Source of the DNA: JBOHCT01 sp050699055
GTDB taxonomy: Bacteria > Actinomycetota > Actinomycetes > Streptosporangiales > JBOHCT01
Assembly: GCA_050699055.1 (NCBI GenBank)
Contig: JBOHCT010000015.1
Location: 1 to 37,815, forward strand
DNA: 37,815 nt
Direction: 5' to 3'
A program made the position numbers and the translations under genes. This document shows, piece by piece, positions 8,128 to 15,821 of this stretch (position 1 is its first letter; the number at the start of each line of letters is the position of its first letter). The notes beneath the pieces are model-generated. The model was not told the origin of the DNA, made no database searches, and saw nothing but the letters and a program-made list of their open reading frames with translations.

Positions 8128-9177
8128 TCAGGTGCCCGACTCGGCGGCTCGCGCAGACTCCTCGTGGACGAAGTCCGCGAGCCGGGAGAGGACATCGGGG
8201 TCGGTCGTCGGCAAGACGCCGTGGCCGAGGTTGAAGACATGCCCCTCGGCCGTACGACCGCGCATGATCACGTCTCGCGCGCGCTCCGCCACGGCGGGCC
8301 AGGGAGCGAACAACGCGGCCGGATCGAGGTTTCCCTGCAGGGCGGTGCCGGGCGCGACGCGACGGACGGCCTCGTCGAGCGGCACCCGCCAGTCGACGCC
8401 GACGACCTCCACGTGCGCGTCGCTCATCGACCCCAGCAACTCGCCGGTGCCGACGCCGAAATGGATGCGTGGGACGTCCAGGTCGTCGAGCTCGGCGAAG
8501 ATCCGCCGCGTGTAGGGCAGTACGAGCCGCTCGTAGTCGGCGGGCGACACCGCGCCGACCCATGAGTCGAAGAGCTGAACGGCACGGGCGCCGGCCTCGA
8601 CCTGGACGCGAAGAGAGGCCGTGGCGATCGCGGACAGCCGGTCGAGGAGCGCGCGCCACAGCGACTCGTCGCCGTACATGAGGGCCTTGGCGGCCTGGTG
8701 TGTCCTGGTGGGCCCGCCGTCGACGAGGTACGACGCGAGCGTGAACGGTCCGCCGGCGAAGGCGACGAGTGGCGTCCCCCGTAGCTCGCCCACCAACGCA
8801 CGCACGGCCGTCTGGATGTGCCCCAGGTCGGCGCTCTCGAGATCGCCCAGGCGAGCAAGGTCACGGACAGTACGCACCGGCTCAGCGACGACCGGACCGA
8901 GTCCGGGCTGGATGTCGATGTTCACCCCGACCGCCCGCAGCGGCAGGACGATGTCGCTGAACAGCACGGCCGCGTCCACGGCGTACCGGCGCAGCGGCTG
9001 GAGGGTGAGCTCGACGACCAGGTCGGGATGCATGCAGGCGTCGAGCATCGGAATCTCGCCGCGTGCCCGCCGGTACTCGGGAAGCGAGCGTCCAGCCTGT
9101 CGCATGAACCAGACCGGGGTGTAGGGCACTGGCTGACGGCGACACGCCCGGAGAAACACCGGCTCGACTTCGGTCAC
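8128..9177 (-). CDS. hemE: uroporphyrinogen decarboxylase
   Basis: Decarboxylates the four acetate side chains of uroporphyrinogen III to give coproporphyrinogen III, the substrate of the oxidase encoded at 5294-6712. Diagnostic sites are WFMRQAGRSLPEYR at 23-36, the catalytic aspartate D75 in VLFSDIVLP, GGPFTLASYLV, HFGVGTGELLG and the final FNLGHGVLP. The 349-residue protein is complete. GTG 9177 is the start; a weak CACCAT six bases before it would fit leaderless initiation, and no ribosome site is visible. Although hemE, hemG and hemQ share a strand, the intervening DUF4349 gene on the other strand means hemE needs its own promoter. Confidence 0.96.
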   Translation of the reverse strand: MTEVEPVFLRACRRQPVPYTPVWFMRQAGRSLPEYRRARGEIPMLDACMHPDLVVELTLQPLRRYAVDAAVLFSDIVLPLRAVGVNIDIQPGLGPVVAEPVRTVRDLARLGDLESADLGHIQTAVRALVGELRGTPLVAFAGGPFTLASYLVDGGPTRTHQAAKALMYGDESLWRALLDRLSAIATASLRVQVEAGARAVQLFDSWVGAVSPADYERLVLPYTRRIFAELDDLDVPRIHFGVGTGELLGSMSDAHVEVVGVDWRVPLDEAVRRVAPGTALQGNLDPAALFAPWPAVAERARDVIMRGRTAEGHVFNLGHGVLPTTDPDVLSRLADFVHEESARAAESGT

Positions 9178-9291
9178 CCAAAGATGGTGTCACGCGGACG
9201 ACGGGTTCGAGACACGCCGCGGGAGATCCGGGACTTTGCCGTCCTCGCGTGCGAGCGTCAGTGCCGTGCCCGTTCGATGGGAGGTCGTTTG

Positions 9292-9474
9292 ATGCTCGTC
9301 ACCGTGCGCCACTGTCCCACGTGTCGCGAGGAACGCACCTTCGAGCAGCCGCCCTGCGCCGACGGCCACGGGCTCGACTGCCCCGAGCGGGCGTGCGTCG
9401 AGTGCGGCCACGCGATCATCGTGGGATTCGTCATCGAGGCGAGACCCTCGACCGGCGTACGCCGTGCGGCATGA
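9292..9474 (+). CDS. small zinc-ribbon-like protein (60 aa)
   Basis: Short cysteine-rich protein: CPTC at residues 8-11, then CADGHGLDC and CVECGHAIIVGF. The paired CxxC knuckles predict one zinc ribbon; the extra cysteines and histidines of the CADGHGLDC loop could join a second site. I recognise it only as a conserved hypothetical type found near hemE in actinobacteria. ATG 9292 is chosen because GGAGG lies seven bases upstream; the ATG at 9277 has no ribosome site. It is divergent from hemE across 114 bases. DNA, RNA or protein binding are all possible. Confidence 0.65.
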   Translation: MLVTVRHCPTCREERTFEQPPCADGHGLDCPERACVECGHAIIVGFVIEARPSTGVRRAA

Positions 9475-9561
9475 GCTCAGGTGGTGCGTACACCCCAAGT
9501 TTATCAATTTGTCACAATCAGTGGCTCGGCGCGCCCTTTCCGTCCATGACCGCTCCCGATC

Positions 9562-9567
9562 TAGGCT
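9562..9567 (+). promoter_or_regulatory. -10 element for the DUF3000 gene (leaderless)
   Basis: TAGGCT followed by seven bases and ATG 9575, no Shine-Dalgarno sequence. An AT-rich patch at 9500-9525, unusual for this genome, lies upstream and could act as an UP-like element or regulator site. Confidence 0.5.
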
Positions 9568-9574
9568 TCCCTCC

Positions 9575-10153
9575 ATGACCCCTCCAGGCGAGGTAGCGCA
9601 CACTCCCGACGTGTTCCTGCGGGCCCTCGCCAGCCTGCGGTCCGCGAGCATCCGACCCGAGGTGGCCCTCGAAGAGAGATCCGCGCCCAGGCAGCTGGCT
9701 CCCCACGCGATCGCGCTCGCCGCCCGTGTCGTTTTCGACGGCGCGGAGCTCGCCTGCGGACACTTCATCATGCTGCACGACCCCGCGGGTCAGCAGGGCT
9801 GGGACGGCACCTTCCGCATCGCCTCCTACGTTCGGGCCGAGCTCGATTCCGACATGGTCACCGACCCGCTCCTCGCCGGCGTCGGATGGTCGTGGCTCAC
9901 GGACGCGTTGGAGGCACAAGACGCCTCGTACGCGGCGCCGGGGGGCACCATCACTCGTTCGGCCTCCGAGAGCTTCGGCGCGATCGCGGATCTGCCCGCT
10001 TCGACCGAGATCGAGATGCGCGCGTCCTGGACGCCACTGGGCGCCGACCTCGCCTCTCACCTGCAGGCATGGTGCGTCTTGTTGTGCACGGTCGCCGGGC
10101 TGCCACCCCTGCCCTCGGGCGTCGCCTCGCTGCGGCGGTGGCAACAATGGTGA
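9575..10153 (+). CDS. DUF3000 domain protein
   Basis: Actinobacteria-specific protein of unknown function. The 192 residues contain the family pattern FLRALASLRSASIRPEV near the N-terminus, VVFDGAELACGHFIMLHDPAGQQGW, GVGWSWLTDALE and a final LQAWCVLLCTVAGLPPLP. No signal peptide or membrane segment is seen, so it should be cytoplasmic. Its stop is followed after four bases by the RNase D start, an arrangement conserved in many actinobacteria that suggests a shared transcript and perhaps a role in RNA metabolism; that role is inference from position only. Confidence 0.88.
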   Translation: MTPPGEVAHTPDVFLRALASLRSASIRPEVALEERSAPRQLAPHAIALAARVVFDGAELACGHFIMLHDPAGQQGWDGTFRIASYVRAELDSDMVTDPLLAGVGWSWLTDALEAQDASYAAPGGTITRSASESFGAIADLPASTEIEMRASWTPLGADLASHLQAWCVLLCTVAGLPPLPSGVASLRRWQQW

Positions 10154-10157
10154 GCGT

Positions 10158-11417
10158 ATGGACGGTCCGGCGCGGGATCGAACGGTAGGCGTGTCGCAGG
10201 GAACCCACGAACAGTCGAGGCCCCTTCTCGAGCCGAGGGAAGGGGTCCCCGCCGTCGTCGACTCCGACGGCGCCCTCGAGCGGACGATCTCCGACTTCGC
10301 CGCTGGTTGCGGGCCAGTGGCCGTCGATGCCGAGCGCGCCTCGGGCTACCGCTACACTCAGCGCGCCTATCTGGTACAGCTGCGCCGGTCCGGCGCGGGG
10401 ACGGCGCTCATCGACCCGATCGCCTGCCCGGACCTCACCCCGCTCGCCCGCGCGCTCGCGGACACGGAGATCGTGCTCCACGCGGCCGGTCAGGACCTTC
10501 CGTGTCTCGCGGAGCTCGGCTTCCGGCCACGCCAGCTATTCGACACCGAGCTGGCGGCCCGCCTCCTCGGGTATCCAAGGGTGGCCTTGGCGACGATGGT
10601 CGAGCGCCTACTCGGCTTGAAACTGGAGAAACGGCACTCCGCGGCCGACTGGTCGAAGCGCCCGCTCCCCCGCCAGTGGCTGCGTTACGCCGCCCTCGAC
10701 GTCGAGATGCTCGTCAACCTCCGCGACGCCCTGGAGCGCGAACTCCGCGCGGCAGGAAAGCTCGACTGGGCACGCGAGGAGTTCGCCGCGCTCGCCACCG
10801 CACAGGCGCCCGAGCCGCGGCCCGACCCCTGGCGACGTACTTCCGGCATCCATCGGGTGCGCACGCGTCGCGGGCTTGCGATCGTGCGTGCGCTCTGGGG
10901 GGCCCGCGACGAGATCGCACGCCGTCGAGACCTCGCTCCGTCGAGAGTGTTGTCCGACCGGGCGATCGTCGAGACAGCCATCCACCGGCCGCGTACGCGC
11001 GCGGAGCTGACGAGGCTCCCGGCTTTCGCGGGACGGGCCGTCCAGCGCGATCTCCGGGCGTGGCTCGCGGCGATAGAACGAGGACTCGCCTTGCGTGAGG
11101 CTGATCTGCCGCCACAGTCGCTCCCAAGCGTTGGCCCGCCGTCGTCCAACAGGTGGGGTGACCGGGATCCCGCGGCCGCCGACCGACTGGCTGCGCTGCG
11201 CGCCGCTGTCGGCGAACTGGCTGGGGAGCACGAACTTCCGGCAGAGAACCTCCTTCAGCCCGACATCGTCCGCCGACTCGCCTGGTGGCCGCCCTCGGCG
11301 GGCGACGAGCACACGATGGCACATGAGCTTCGGCGCTCCGGGGCACGAGAGTGGCAGATACGGCTGACCGCTGCCCCGCTGGCCGACGCGCTGCGCGGCG
11401 TTTCTGATCCCGGCTGA
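10158..11417 (+). CDS. rnd: ribonuclease D (3'-5' exonuclease with HRDC domain)
   Basis: Trims the 3' ends of tRNA precursors and other structured RNAs. The DEDD exonuclease motifs are visible: VAVDAERASGYRY (Exo I, D and E), HAAGQDLPCL (Exo II) and YAALDVEMLVNL (Exo III, Y and D). An HRDC domain follows, about residues 225-310 (GLAIVRALWGARDEIARRRDL to RDLRAWLAAIERGL), and the C-terminal third is a second helical HRDC-like region ending EWQIRLTAAPLADAL. Length 419 residues. ATG 10158 starts four bases after the DUF3000 stop, so translation may be coupled. Confidence 0.92.
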   Translation: MDGPARDRTVGVSQGTHEQSRPLLEPREGVPAVVDSDGALERTISDFAAGCGPVAVDAERASGYRYTQRAYLVQLRRSGAGTALIDPIACPDLTPLARALADTEIVLHAAGQDLPCLAELGFRPRQLFDTELAARLLGYPRVALATMVERLLGLKLEKRHSAADWSKRPLPRQWLRYAALDVEMLVNLRDALERELRAAGKLDWAREEFAALATAQAPEPRPDPWRRTSGIHRVRTRRGLAIVRALWGARDEIARRRDLAPSRVLSDRAIVETAIHRPRTRAELTRLPAFAGRAVQRDLRAWLAAIERGLALREADLPPQSLPSVGPPSSNRWGDRDPAAADRLAALRAAVGELAGEHELPAENLLQPDIVRRLAWWPPSAGDEHTMAHELRRSGAREWQIRLTAAPLADALRGVSDPG

Positions 11418-11439
11418 GAGCGTCGGATCCACACGGTCC

Positions 11440-11453
11440 CCCGCACGTGCGGG
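11440..11453 (+). repeat. 14-bp perfect palindrome downstream of rnd
   Basis: CCCGCACGTGCGGG is fully self-complementary. It lies 23 bases after the rnd stop. Without a loop or a T tract it is a poor intrinsic terminator, and it could equally be a dimeric regulator site. Confidence 0.4.
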
Positions 11454-11534
11454 CGCGACATCGCCGCCGCTGGGTGGTTGAGACGGACAGGGACTTGCCT
11501 TCCGCCCGCGGACGAGGGACACTCGCGGGGCAAG

Positions 11535-11553
11535 TTAGGTTTGCCTAAGCTAT
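11535..11553 (+). promoter_or_regulatory. iron box (IdeR/DmdR/DtxR operator)
   Basis: The 19-mer TTAGGTTTGCCTAAGCTAT matches the DtxR-family consensus TWAGGTTAGSCTAACCTWA at 16 of 19 positions. It overlaps a likely -10 hexamer (TAAGCT, 11546-11551) and sits 23 bases before the start of the iron permease. Iron-loaded regulator would block transcription, so the permease should be induced by iron starvation. Confidence 0.8.
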
Positions 11554-11576
11554 GTACGGGTGAGAGAGGCGGTCAC

Positions 11577-12404
11577 GTGTTCGCCAACTACCTGATCGGT
11601 CTGCGCGAGGGTCTCGAGGCCAGCTTGGTGGTCACGATCCTCGTGGCCTACCTCGTGAAGTCGGGCCATCGTCGGGGGCTCGTTCCTCTGTGGGTCGGGA
11701 TCGTCGCAGCGGTGCTGTTGAGCCTCGGCTTCGGCGGCCTGCTCGCGCTCACCTCGTCGCAGCTGTCCTTCACCGCTCAGGAGGCGTTCGGCGGGTTCAT
11801 GTCGATCTTCGCTGTCGCGCTGGTGACCTGGATGATCTTCTGGATGCGCCGAACCGCTCGGTTCATGAAGACCGAGTTGGAAGGCAAGCTCGATGACGCT
11901 CTCGCCGTCGGCTCGGTGGCCGCCCTGGTCGCCGTGGCCTTTCTGTCCGTCGGCCGCGAGGGCCTCGAGACGGCGCTGTTCCTGTGGACCAACATCCGCG
12001 CATCCGGCGACAGCCTGCTGCCGATCGTCGGCGCTCTCCTCGGGATCACCACGGCCATCGTGCTCGCTTACCTTCTTTATCGCCGCTCGGTCAGGCTCAA
12101 CCTCGCCCGCTTCTTCACCTGGACCGGGGCGATCCTCATCGTCATCGCCGCCGGTGTCTTCGCCTACGGCTTCCACGAGCTGCAGGAGGCGGCCCTACTC
12201 CCCGGAGAACATGCGATCGCCTTCGACGCCAGCTCCGCCATACCCCCGACCAGCTGGTACGGCACGGTGCTGGGCGGGGTGTTCAGCTTCAACCCCTCCC
12301 CGAGCTGGGTCGAGCTCGCCGCGTGGCTGATCTACCTCCTACCGGTCATGGTCCTGTTCCTGCGGCCCGCTAGGCCCCCGGCCCCGGCACCCGCACGCGC
12401 CTGA
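11577..12404 (+). CDS. efeU: FTR1/EfeU-family iron permease
   Basis: High-affinity iron transporter of the FTR1 family. It carries both REXXE iron-binding motifs: REGLE at 10-14 in the first helix and REGLE at 127-131 in the fourth, with about seven hydrophobic helices in 275 residues, matching E. coli EfeU. GTG 11577 starts with the usual NYLIGLREGLEASL; a GAGAGG ribosome site precedes it. No efeO, efeB or copper oxidase partner is within this window, so either they lie elsewhere or this permease works alone. It is preceded by an iron box and converges on the PfkB kinase with only 16 bases between stops. Confidence 0.93.
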   Translation: MFANYLIGLREGLEASLVVTILVAYLVKSGHRRGLVPLWVGIVAAVLLSLGFGGLLALTSSQLSFTAQEAFGGFMSIFAVALVTWMIFWMRRTARFMKTELEGKLDDALAVGSVAALVAVAFLSVGREGLETALFLWTNIRASGDSLLPIVGALLGITTAIVLAYLLYRRSVRLNLARFFTWTGAILIVIAAGVFAYGFHELQEAALLPGEHAIAFDASSAIPPTSWYGTVLGGVFSFNPSPSWVELAAWLIYLLPVMVLFLRPARPPAPAPARA

Positions 12405-12420
12405 CCGATCGCCGGAGCGC

Positions 12421-13545
12421 TCATCCTCGCGTCCTGAACCCGATCGTCGCGGTAGCGCGCTGGGCCGTACTCCTCCCGGCGGGGGGCAGCAGATCGTCGA
12501 GGAACGCGTACCGCGACGCGGTTTCGGCACCGGTCGCCTTGGCCACCTGCCACCACGCGACCACATCGGCCCAACACGGGGCGGACAGGGAACCCCCGAA
12601 GTGTTGGACAGAAAGCGCGGCCGTGAGGTTCGCGAAGCGCAGGCGGTGAAGGAGCGGCCAGCCGGCGAGCGTGCCCACGATGAACCCGGCGCTGAACACA
12701 TCGCCCGCGCCCGTCGGGTCCAGGGCCGGCACCCGCAAGCCCTCGGCGTATGCCCGCTCACCAGCCTCGTTGTCGACCGCCATCGAACCCCGCCGGCCGC
12801 ACGTGACGACGGCCAGGGGGACATGCTCCGCAAGCGCGGCGAGGGCTGCATCCGAGGAGTCCGTACGCGTATAGCGCATCGCCTCGACGTCGTTCGGCAG
12901 GAAGGCGTAACACGACCCCAGCCTGCGCAGGACTTCGGGTGCCCACCGCTCGGTGGGGTCCCAGCCGACGTCCGCGAAGACCGGCGACTGGACGCGCGCG
13001 TGTTCCAGCCATTCCTGCGGCTCGGGGCCGAACTCCACGAAACAGGCGCGCGTGGGGGGAGGGGCTCCGATCATCTCGCCGAGCGACACGGGCGGCGCGT
13101 GCCCGTGGGTGATCATCGCGCGGTCGCGCATGTAGGCGAGGGAGACCGTCAGCGGAGAGTGCCACCCGGCGAACCTCCGCGAAGCGGACAGGTCGATGCC
13201 CTCCTGCATCTCGAGCGTCTCCCAGCAGAAGTCGCCGTAGACGTCGGTCCCGAAGGCCGACGCGAGCGATGTACGCAGCCCCAGCCTGCTGAGCGCGACC
13301 GCGAGGTTCGCTACGCCGCCGGGGCTGGAGCCCAGGCCCTGTGTCCACACCTCCGTACCGAGGGCGGGCGGCGTCTCGAGGCCGGTGAAGATGATGTCGA
13401 GAAACACCGTGCCTGAGCAGAACACGTCGAAACCCGGGTCGGCCGGCGATCGCAGCGCCCGCCGCGAACCGCCCGCGAGCGTGCCTCCCTCACGGTCGCG
13501 AGGCGCGGCGCCGTGCACGTTCGTTGGACGGCCTGGCTCGGCCAT
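12421..13545 (-). CDS. PfkB-family carbohydrate kinase
   Basis: Ribokinase-fold sugar or nucleoside kinase. It has the N-terminal PfkB substrate region (FCSGTVFLDIIFTGLETPP, then GLGSSPGGVANLAVALSRLGL at 70-90) and the C-terminal signature DPTGAGDVFSAGF, residues 276-288, with D282 as catalytic base. ATG 13545 gives 374 residues; the first 35 look disordered. It is divergent from the GH4 glycosidase across about 107 bases, and the two likely act on the same carbohydrate or phosphosugar. The sugar cannot be named from sequence alone. The C-terminal tail after LDDLLPPAG is poorly conserved in appearance. Confidence 0.86.
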   Translation of the reverse strand: MAEPGRPTNVHGAAPRDREGGTLAGGSRRALRSPADPGFDVFCSGTVFLDIIFTGLETPPALGTEVWTQGLGSSPGGVANLAVALSRLGLRTSLASAFGTDVYGDFCWETLEMQEGIDLSASRRFAGWHSPLTVSLAYMRDRAMITHGHAPPVSLGEMIGAPPPTRACFVEFGPEPQEWLEHARVQSPVFADVGWDPTERWAPEVLRRLGSCYAFLPNDVEAMRYTRTDSSDAALAALAEHVPLAVVTCGRRGSMAVDNEAGERAYAEGLRVPALDPTGAGDVFSAGFIVGTLAGWPLLHRLRFANLTAALSVQHFGGSLSAPCWADVVAWWQVAKATGAETASRYAFLDDLLPPAGRSTAQRATATIGFRTRG

Positions 13546-13639
13546 GACGTACCCCCAACCTCTCGTGCGTGGAGCCGCATGCGGCGCGGCGACCGTGAGC
13601 ACCGCGTCCCTACGACAAGTATCGAGCGTTGTCGAGTAC

Positions 13640-13645
13640 TAGGAT
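13640..13645 (+). promoter_or_regulatory. -10 element for the GH4 gene (leaderless)
   Basis: TAGGAT lies seven bases before GTG 13653. This spacing, shared with other genes of the window, is the reason to prefer GTG 13653 over the upstream in-frame TTG at 13629. Confidence 0.5.
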
Positions 13646-13652
13646 CCGGGTC

Positions 13653-15029
13653 GTGCCGGCTACAGGCCGCCGCGGGGAGACGCTGGCGATCCTCGGAGGC
13701 GGCGGGTTTCGGGTGCCGCTGGTCTATCGTGCAGTGCTCGACGGCCAGGCGGTCGATGACGTGGTGCTGTACGACGTGGATGACACCCGGCTCGTCGCGA
13801 TCTGTCACGTCCTCGAGCAGATGGCCGATGGGCGCGGGGACGCACCCCGCGTGCGGGCCACCACCGACCTCGACGACGCGCTGGGTGGGGCCGATTTCGT
13901 CTTCTCCGCGATCCGTGTCGGCGGCCTGGCGGAGCGTGCGGTCGACGAGGAGGTCCCGCTCGCCGAGGGAATCATCGGACAGGAGACGACAGGGCCGGGT
14001 GGAGTGTCGTACGGTCTACGCACGCTGCCCGTCGCCCTGCGGATCGCGGAGCGCGCGGCCGAGGTCGCCCCCGACGCCTGGCTGATCAACTTCACGAACC
14101 CCGCTGGCATGGTGACCGAAGCGATGGCGGCGGTGCTCGGCGACCGGGTCATCGGGGTATGCGACTCCCCCGCGGCCCTGTGCCGCCGCGTCGCCGGCGC
14201 GCTCGACGTCGATCCGGCACGTGCGTGGTACGACTACGTCGGGCTCAACCACCTCGGCTGGCTGCGGGGCGTACGGGTCGGTGGACGCGACGTCCTCCCA
14301 GACCTGCTCGCCGACGACCGGACGCTGGCGTCGTTCGAGGAGGGGCGGCTGTTCGGCGGGCGCTGGCTGCGCGCTCTCGGGGCGGTCCCCAACGAGTACC
14401 TCGCGTACTACTACTTCGCGCGCGACGCGCTGGACTCCATGCGGTCGCGGGACACGACGCGGGCGGCATTCCTCCGCGGCCAGCAGGCGCGCTTCTACGC
14501 CGCGGTCGCCGAAAGGCCGCGGACAGCGCTCCGGGAATGGGCTGCCGCCCGCCGCGAGCGCGAGGCGACGTACATGGCGGAAAGCCGTGACGCCTCCGAC
14601 GCCGGCGCCCGGGACATCAGCGATCTCGAAGGGGGCGGGTACGAAGGGATCGCGCTCGCGCTGATGCGTGCGATCTCCCGGGGCGAGCAAGCGACGCTGA
14701 TCCTGAACGTGCGCAACAAGGGGGCGGTGCCGGCCCTCGACCCCGACACGGTCGTCGAGGTGCCCTGCCTCGTCGACGCGGGCGGCGCCCACCCCGTGGC
14801 GACTGGGCCGACGGCCGACCGGTTCGCCGGCCTCATGAGGAGCGTGAAGGCCGTCGAGCGCGCCACGATCGAGGCGGCACGCGAGGGGTCGCGCGAGGCG
14901 GCACTGCGCGCTCTCGTCCTGCATCCGCTTGTCACCTCGGTCCGGGCGGCCGAACGGATGCTCGACGGGTACCTCTCCCGCATTCCGGCGCTGGCCGACC
15001 TCCTCGGCGACGATCGCACCGCCCGGTAA
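13653..15029 (+). CDS. glycoside hydrolase family 4, 6-phospho-beta-glucosidase-like
   Basis: NAD- and divalent-metal-dependent glycosidase that cleaves phosphorylated disaccharides through oxidation at C3. The N-terminal Rossmann motif is TLAILGGGGFRVPLVY at 10-25. GH4 motifs follow: GQETTGPGG at 109-117, NFTNPAGM at 146-153, the metal-binding cysteine C170 in GVCDSP and GLNHLGW at 197-203. With the GTG 13653 start it has 458 residues, normal for the family. The neighbouring PfkB kinase, on the other strand, could supply or process the phosphosugar. The whole gene except its first 363 bases lies opposite an unbroken extension of the btuD reading frame; codon content and motifs show that this strand is the coding one. 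Confidence 0.93.
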   Translation: MPATGRRGETLAILGGGGFRVPLVYRAVLDGQAVDDVVLYDVDDTRLVAICHVLEQMADGRGDAPRVRATTDLDDALGGADFVFSAIRVGGLAERAVDEEVPLAEGIIGQETTGPGGVSYGLRTLPVALRIAERAAEVAPDAWLINFTNPAGMVTEAMAAVLGDRVIGVCDSPAALCRRVAGALDVDPARAWYDYVGLNHLGWLRGVRVGGRDVLPDLLADDRTLASFEEGRLFGGRWLRALGAVPNEYLAYYYFARDALDSMRSRDTTRAAFLRGQQARFYAAVAERPRTALREWAAARREREATYMAESRDASDAGARDISDLEGGGYEGIALALMRAISRGEQATLILNVRNKGAVPALDPDTVVEVPCLVDAGGAHPVATGPTADRFAGLMRSVKAVERATIEAAREGSREAALRALVLHPLVTSVRAAERMLDGYLSRIPALADLLGDDRTAR

Positions 15030-15821
15030 GAGGCCGCGGCCACGTACCGGCACGACGAGTGGGCCCGAGCCCTCGCGCAGCACCCTGACGCGCGCCCGAT
15101 AGAAACGCACGAGGTTCTCCTCGGTGAGGACGTCCGTCGGTTCGCCCCGGGCGACGATCCGCCCCCCGTACAACAGCGCGAGCTCGTCGGCGTACTCCCC
15201 CGCGACCACGAGATCATGCATCGTCGACACGACCGTGAGGCCGTGGGCGCGGCGGAGCTCGTCGACGACCTCGAGCACCTCCTGTTGGTGACCGATGTCG
15301 AGGGAGGCCGTCGGCTCGTCGAGAAGCAACAGCGGCGCCCGCTGTGCGAGCCCGCGAGCCAGCAACGTGCGCTGACGCTCCCCGCCTGACAGCGTTTCGA
15401 GGGCGCGTCCCGCGTGACCGGCGAGATCCAGCTGGGTGAGCGCGTCACGAGCGACCGCATAGTCGGCACGGGCCTCTCGACCGAGCGGAGGGATGTACGG
15501 TGTGCGGCCGAGCATGACGTAGTCGAGTACGGTCATGCCGACGGGCGTCACAGGACTCTGCGGCACGTAAGCCACCCGTCTCGCCCGCTCCCTGCGCCGC
15601 GTCGCGCGGAGACTGCGGCCGTTCAGCTCGATCCTCCCCGACCCGTTCACGAGCCCGGCGACCGCGCGTATCACCGTCGTCTTCCCCGAGCCGTTCGGGC
15701 CGATGAGCGTGAACCAGGTCCCGCGTGACACCTCGAAGCCGACACCGTCGACCACGTGTGCTCCCCCGAACTCGACGACGAGGTCGCGTACGGTCAGGGC
15801 GGCCGCTGGGGACACGTTCAC
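14016..15821 (-). CDS. btuD: ABC transporter ATPase BtuD (cobalamin import), frame lacking its normal stop
   Basis: ATP-binding subunit of the B12 importer. Walker A GPNGSGKTT is at 41-49, the LSGGE signature at 144-148, Walker B LLLLDEP at 164-170 and the switch histidine in STMHDL at 199-204. GTG 15821 overlaps the btuC stop (GTGA). Family members usually end near residue 260, here after GPLVVPVRGR, but no stop exists there. The frame continues for about 340 codons antisense to the GH4 gene, to 14016; codon 265 (TTA) is the exact complement of the GH4 TAA stop. The extension is rich in Arg, Pro and Asp and looks like shadow sequence. The functional protein is residues 1 to about 262 (roughly 15036-15821); whether the tail is made is unknown. 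Confidence 0.75.
   Translation of the reverse strand: MNVSPAAALTVRDLVVEFGGAHVVDGVGFEVSRGTWFTLIGPNGSGKTTVIRAVAGLVNGSGRIELNGRSLRATRRRERARRVAYVPQSPVTPVGMTVLDYVMLGRTPYIPPLGREARADYAVARDALTQLDLAGHAGRALETLSGGERQRTLLARGLAQRAPLLLLDEPTASLDIGHQQEVLEVVDELRRAHGLTVVSTMHDLVVAGEYADELALLYGGRIVARGEPTDVLTEENLVRFYRARVRVLREGSGPLVVPVRGRGLLPGGAIVAEEVGQRRNAGEVPVEHPFGRPDRGDKRMQDESAQCRLARPLACRLDRGALDGLHAPHEAGEPVGRRPSRHGVGAARVDEAGHLDDRVGVEGRHRPLVAHVQDQRRLLAPGDRTHQRERDPFVPAPFEIADVPGAGVGGVTAFRHVRRLALAAGGSPFPERCPRPFGDRGVEARLLAAEECRPRRVPRPHGVQRVAREVVVREVLVGDRPESAQPAPAEQPPLLERRQRPVVGEQVWEDVASTDPYAPQPAEVVEPDVVVPRTCRIDVERAGDAAAQGRGGVAYPDDPVAEHRRHRFGHHASGVREVDQPGVGGDLGRALRDPQGDGQRA

Noticed and set aside
11440..11453. Rho-independent terminator of rnd
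   Set aside because: A loopless palindrome without T tract; listed only as a palindrome.
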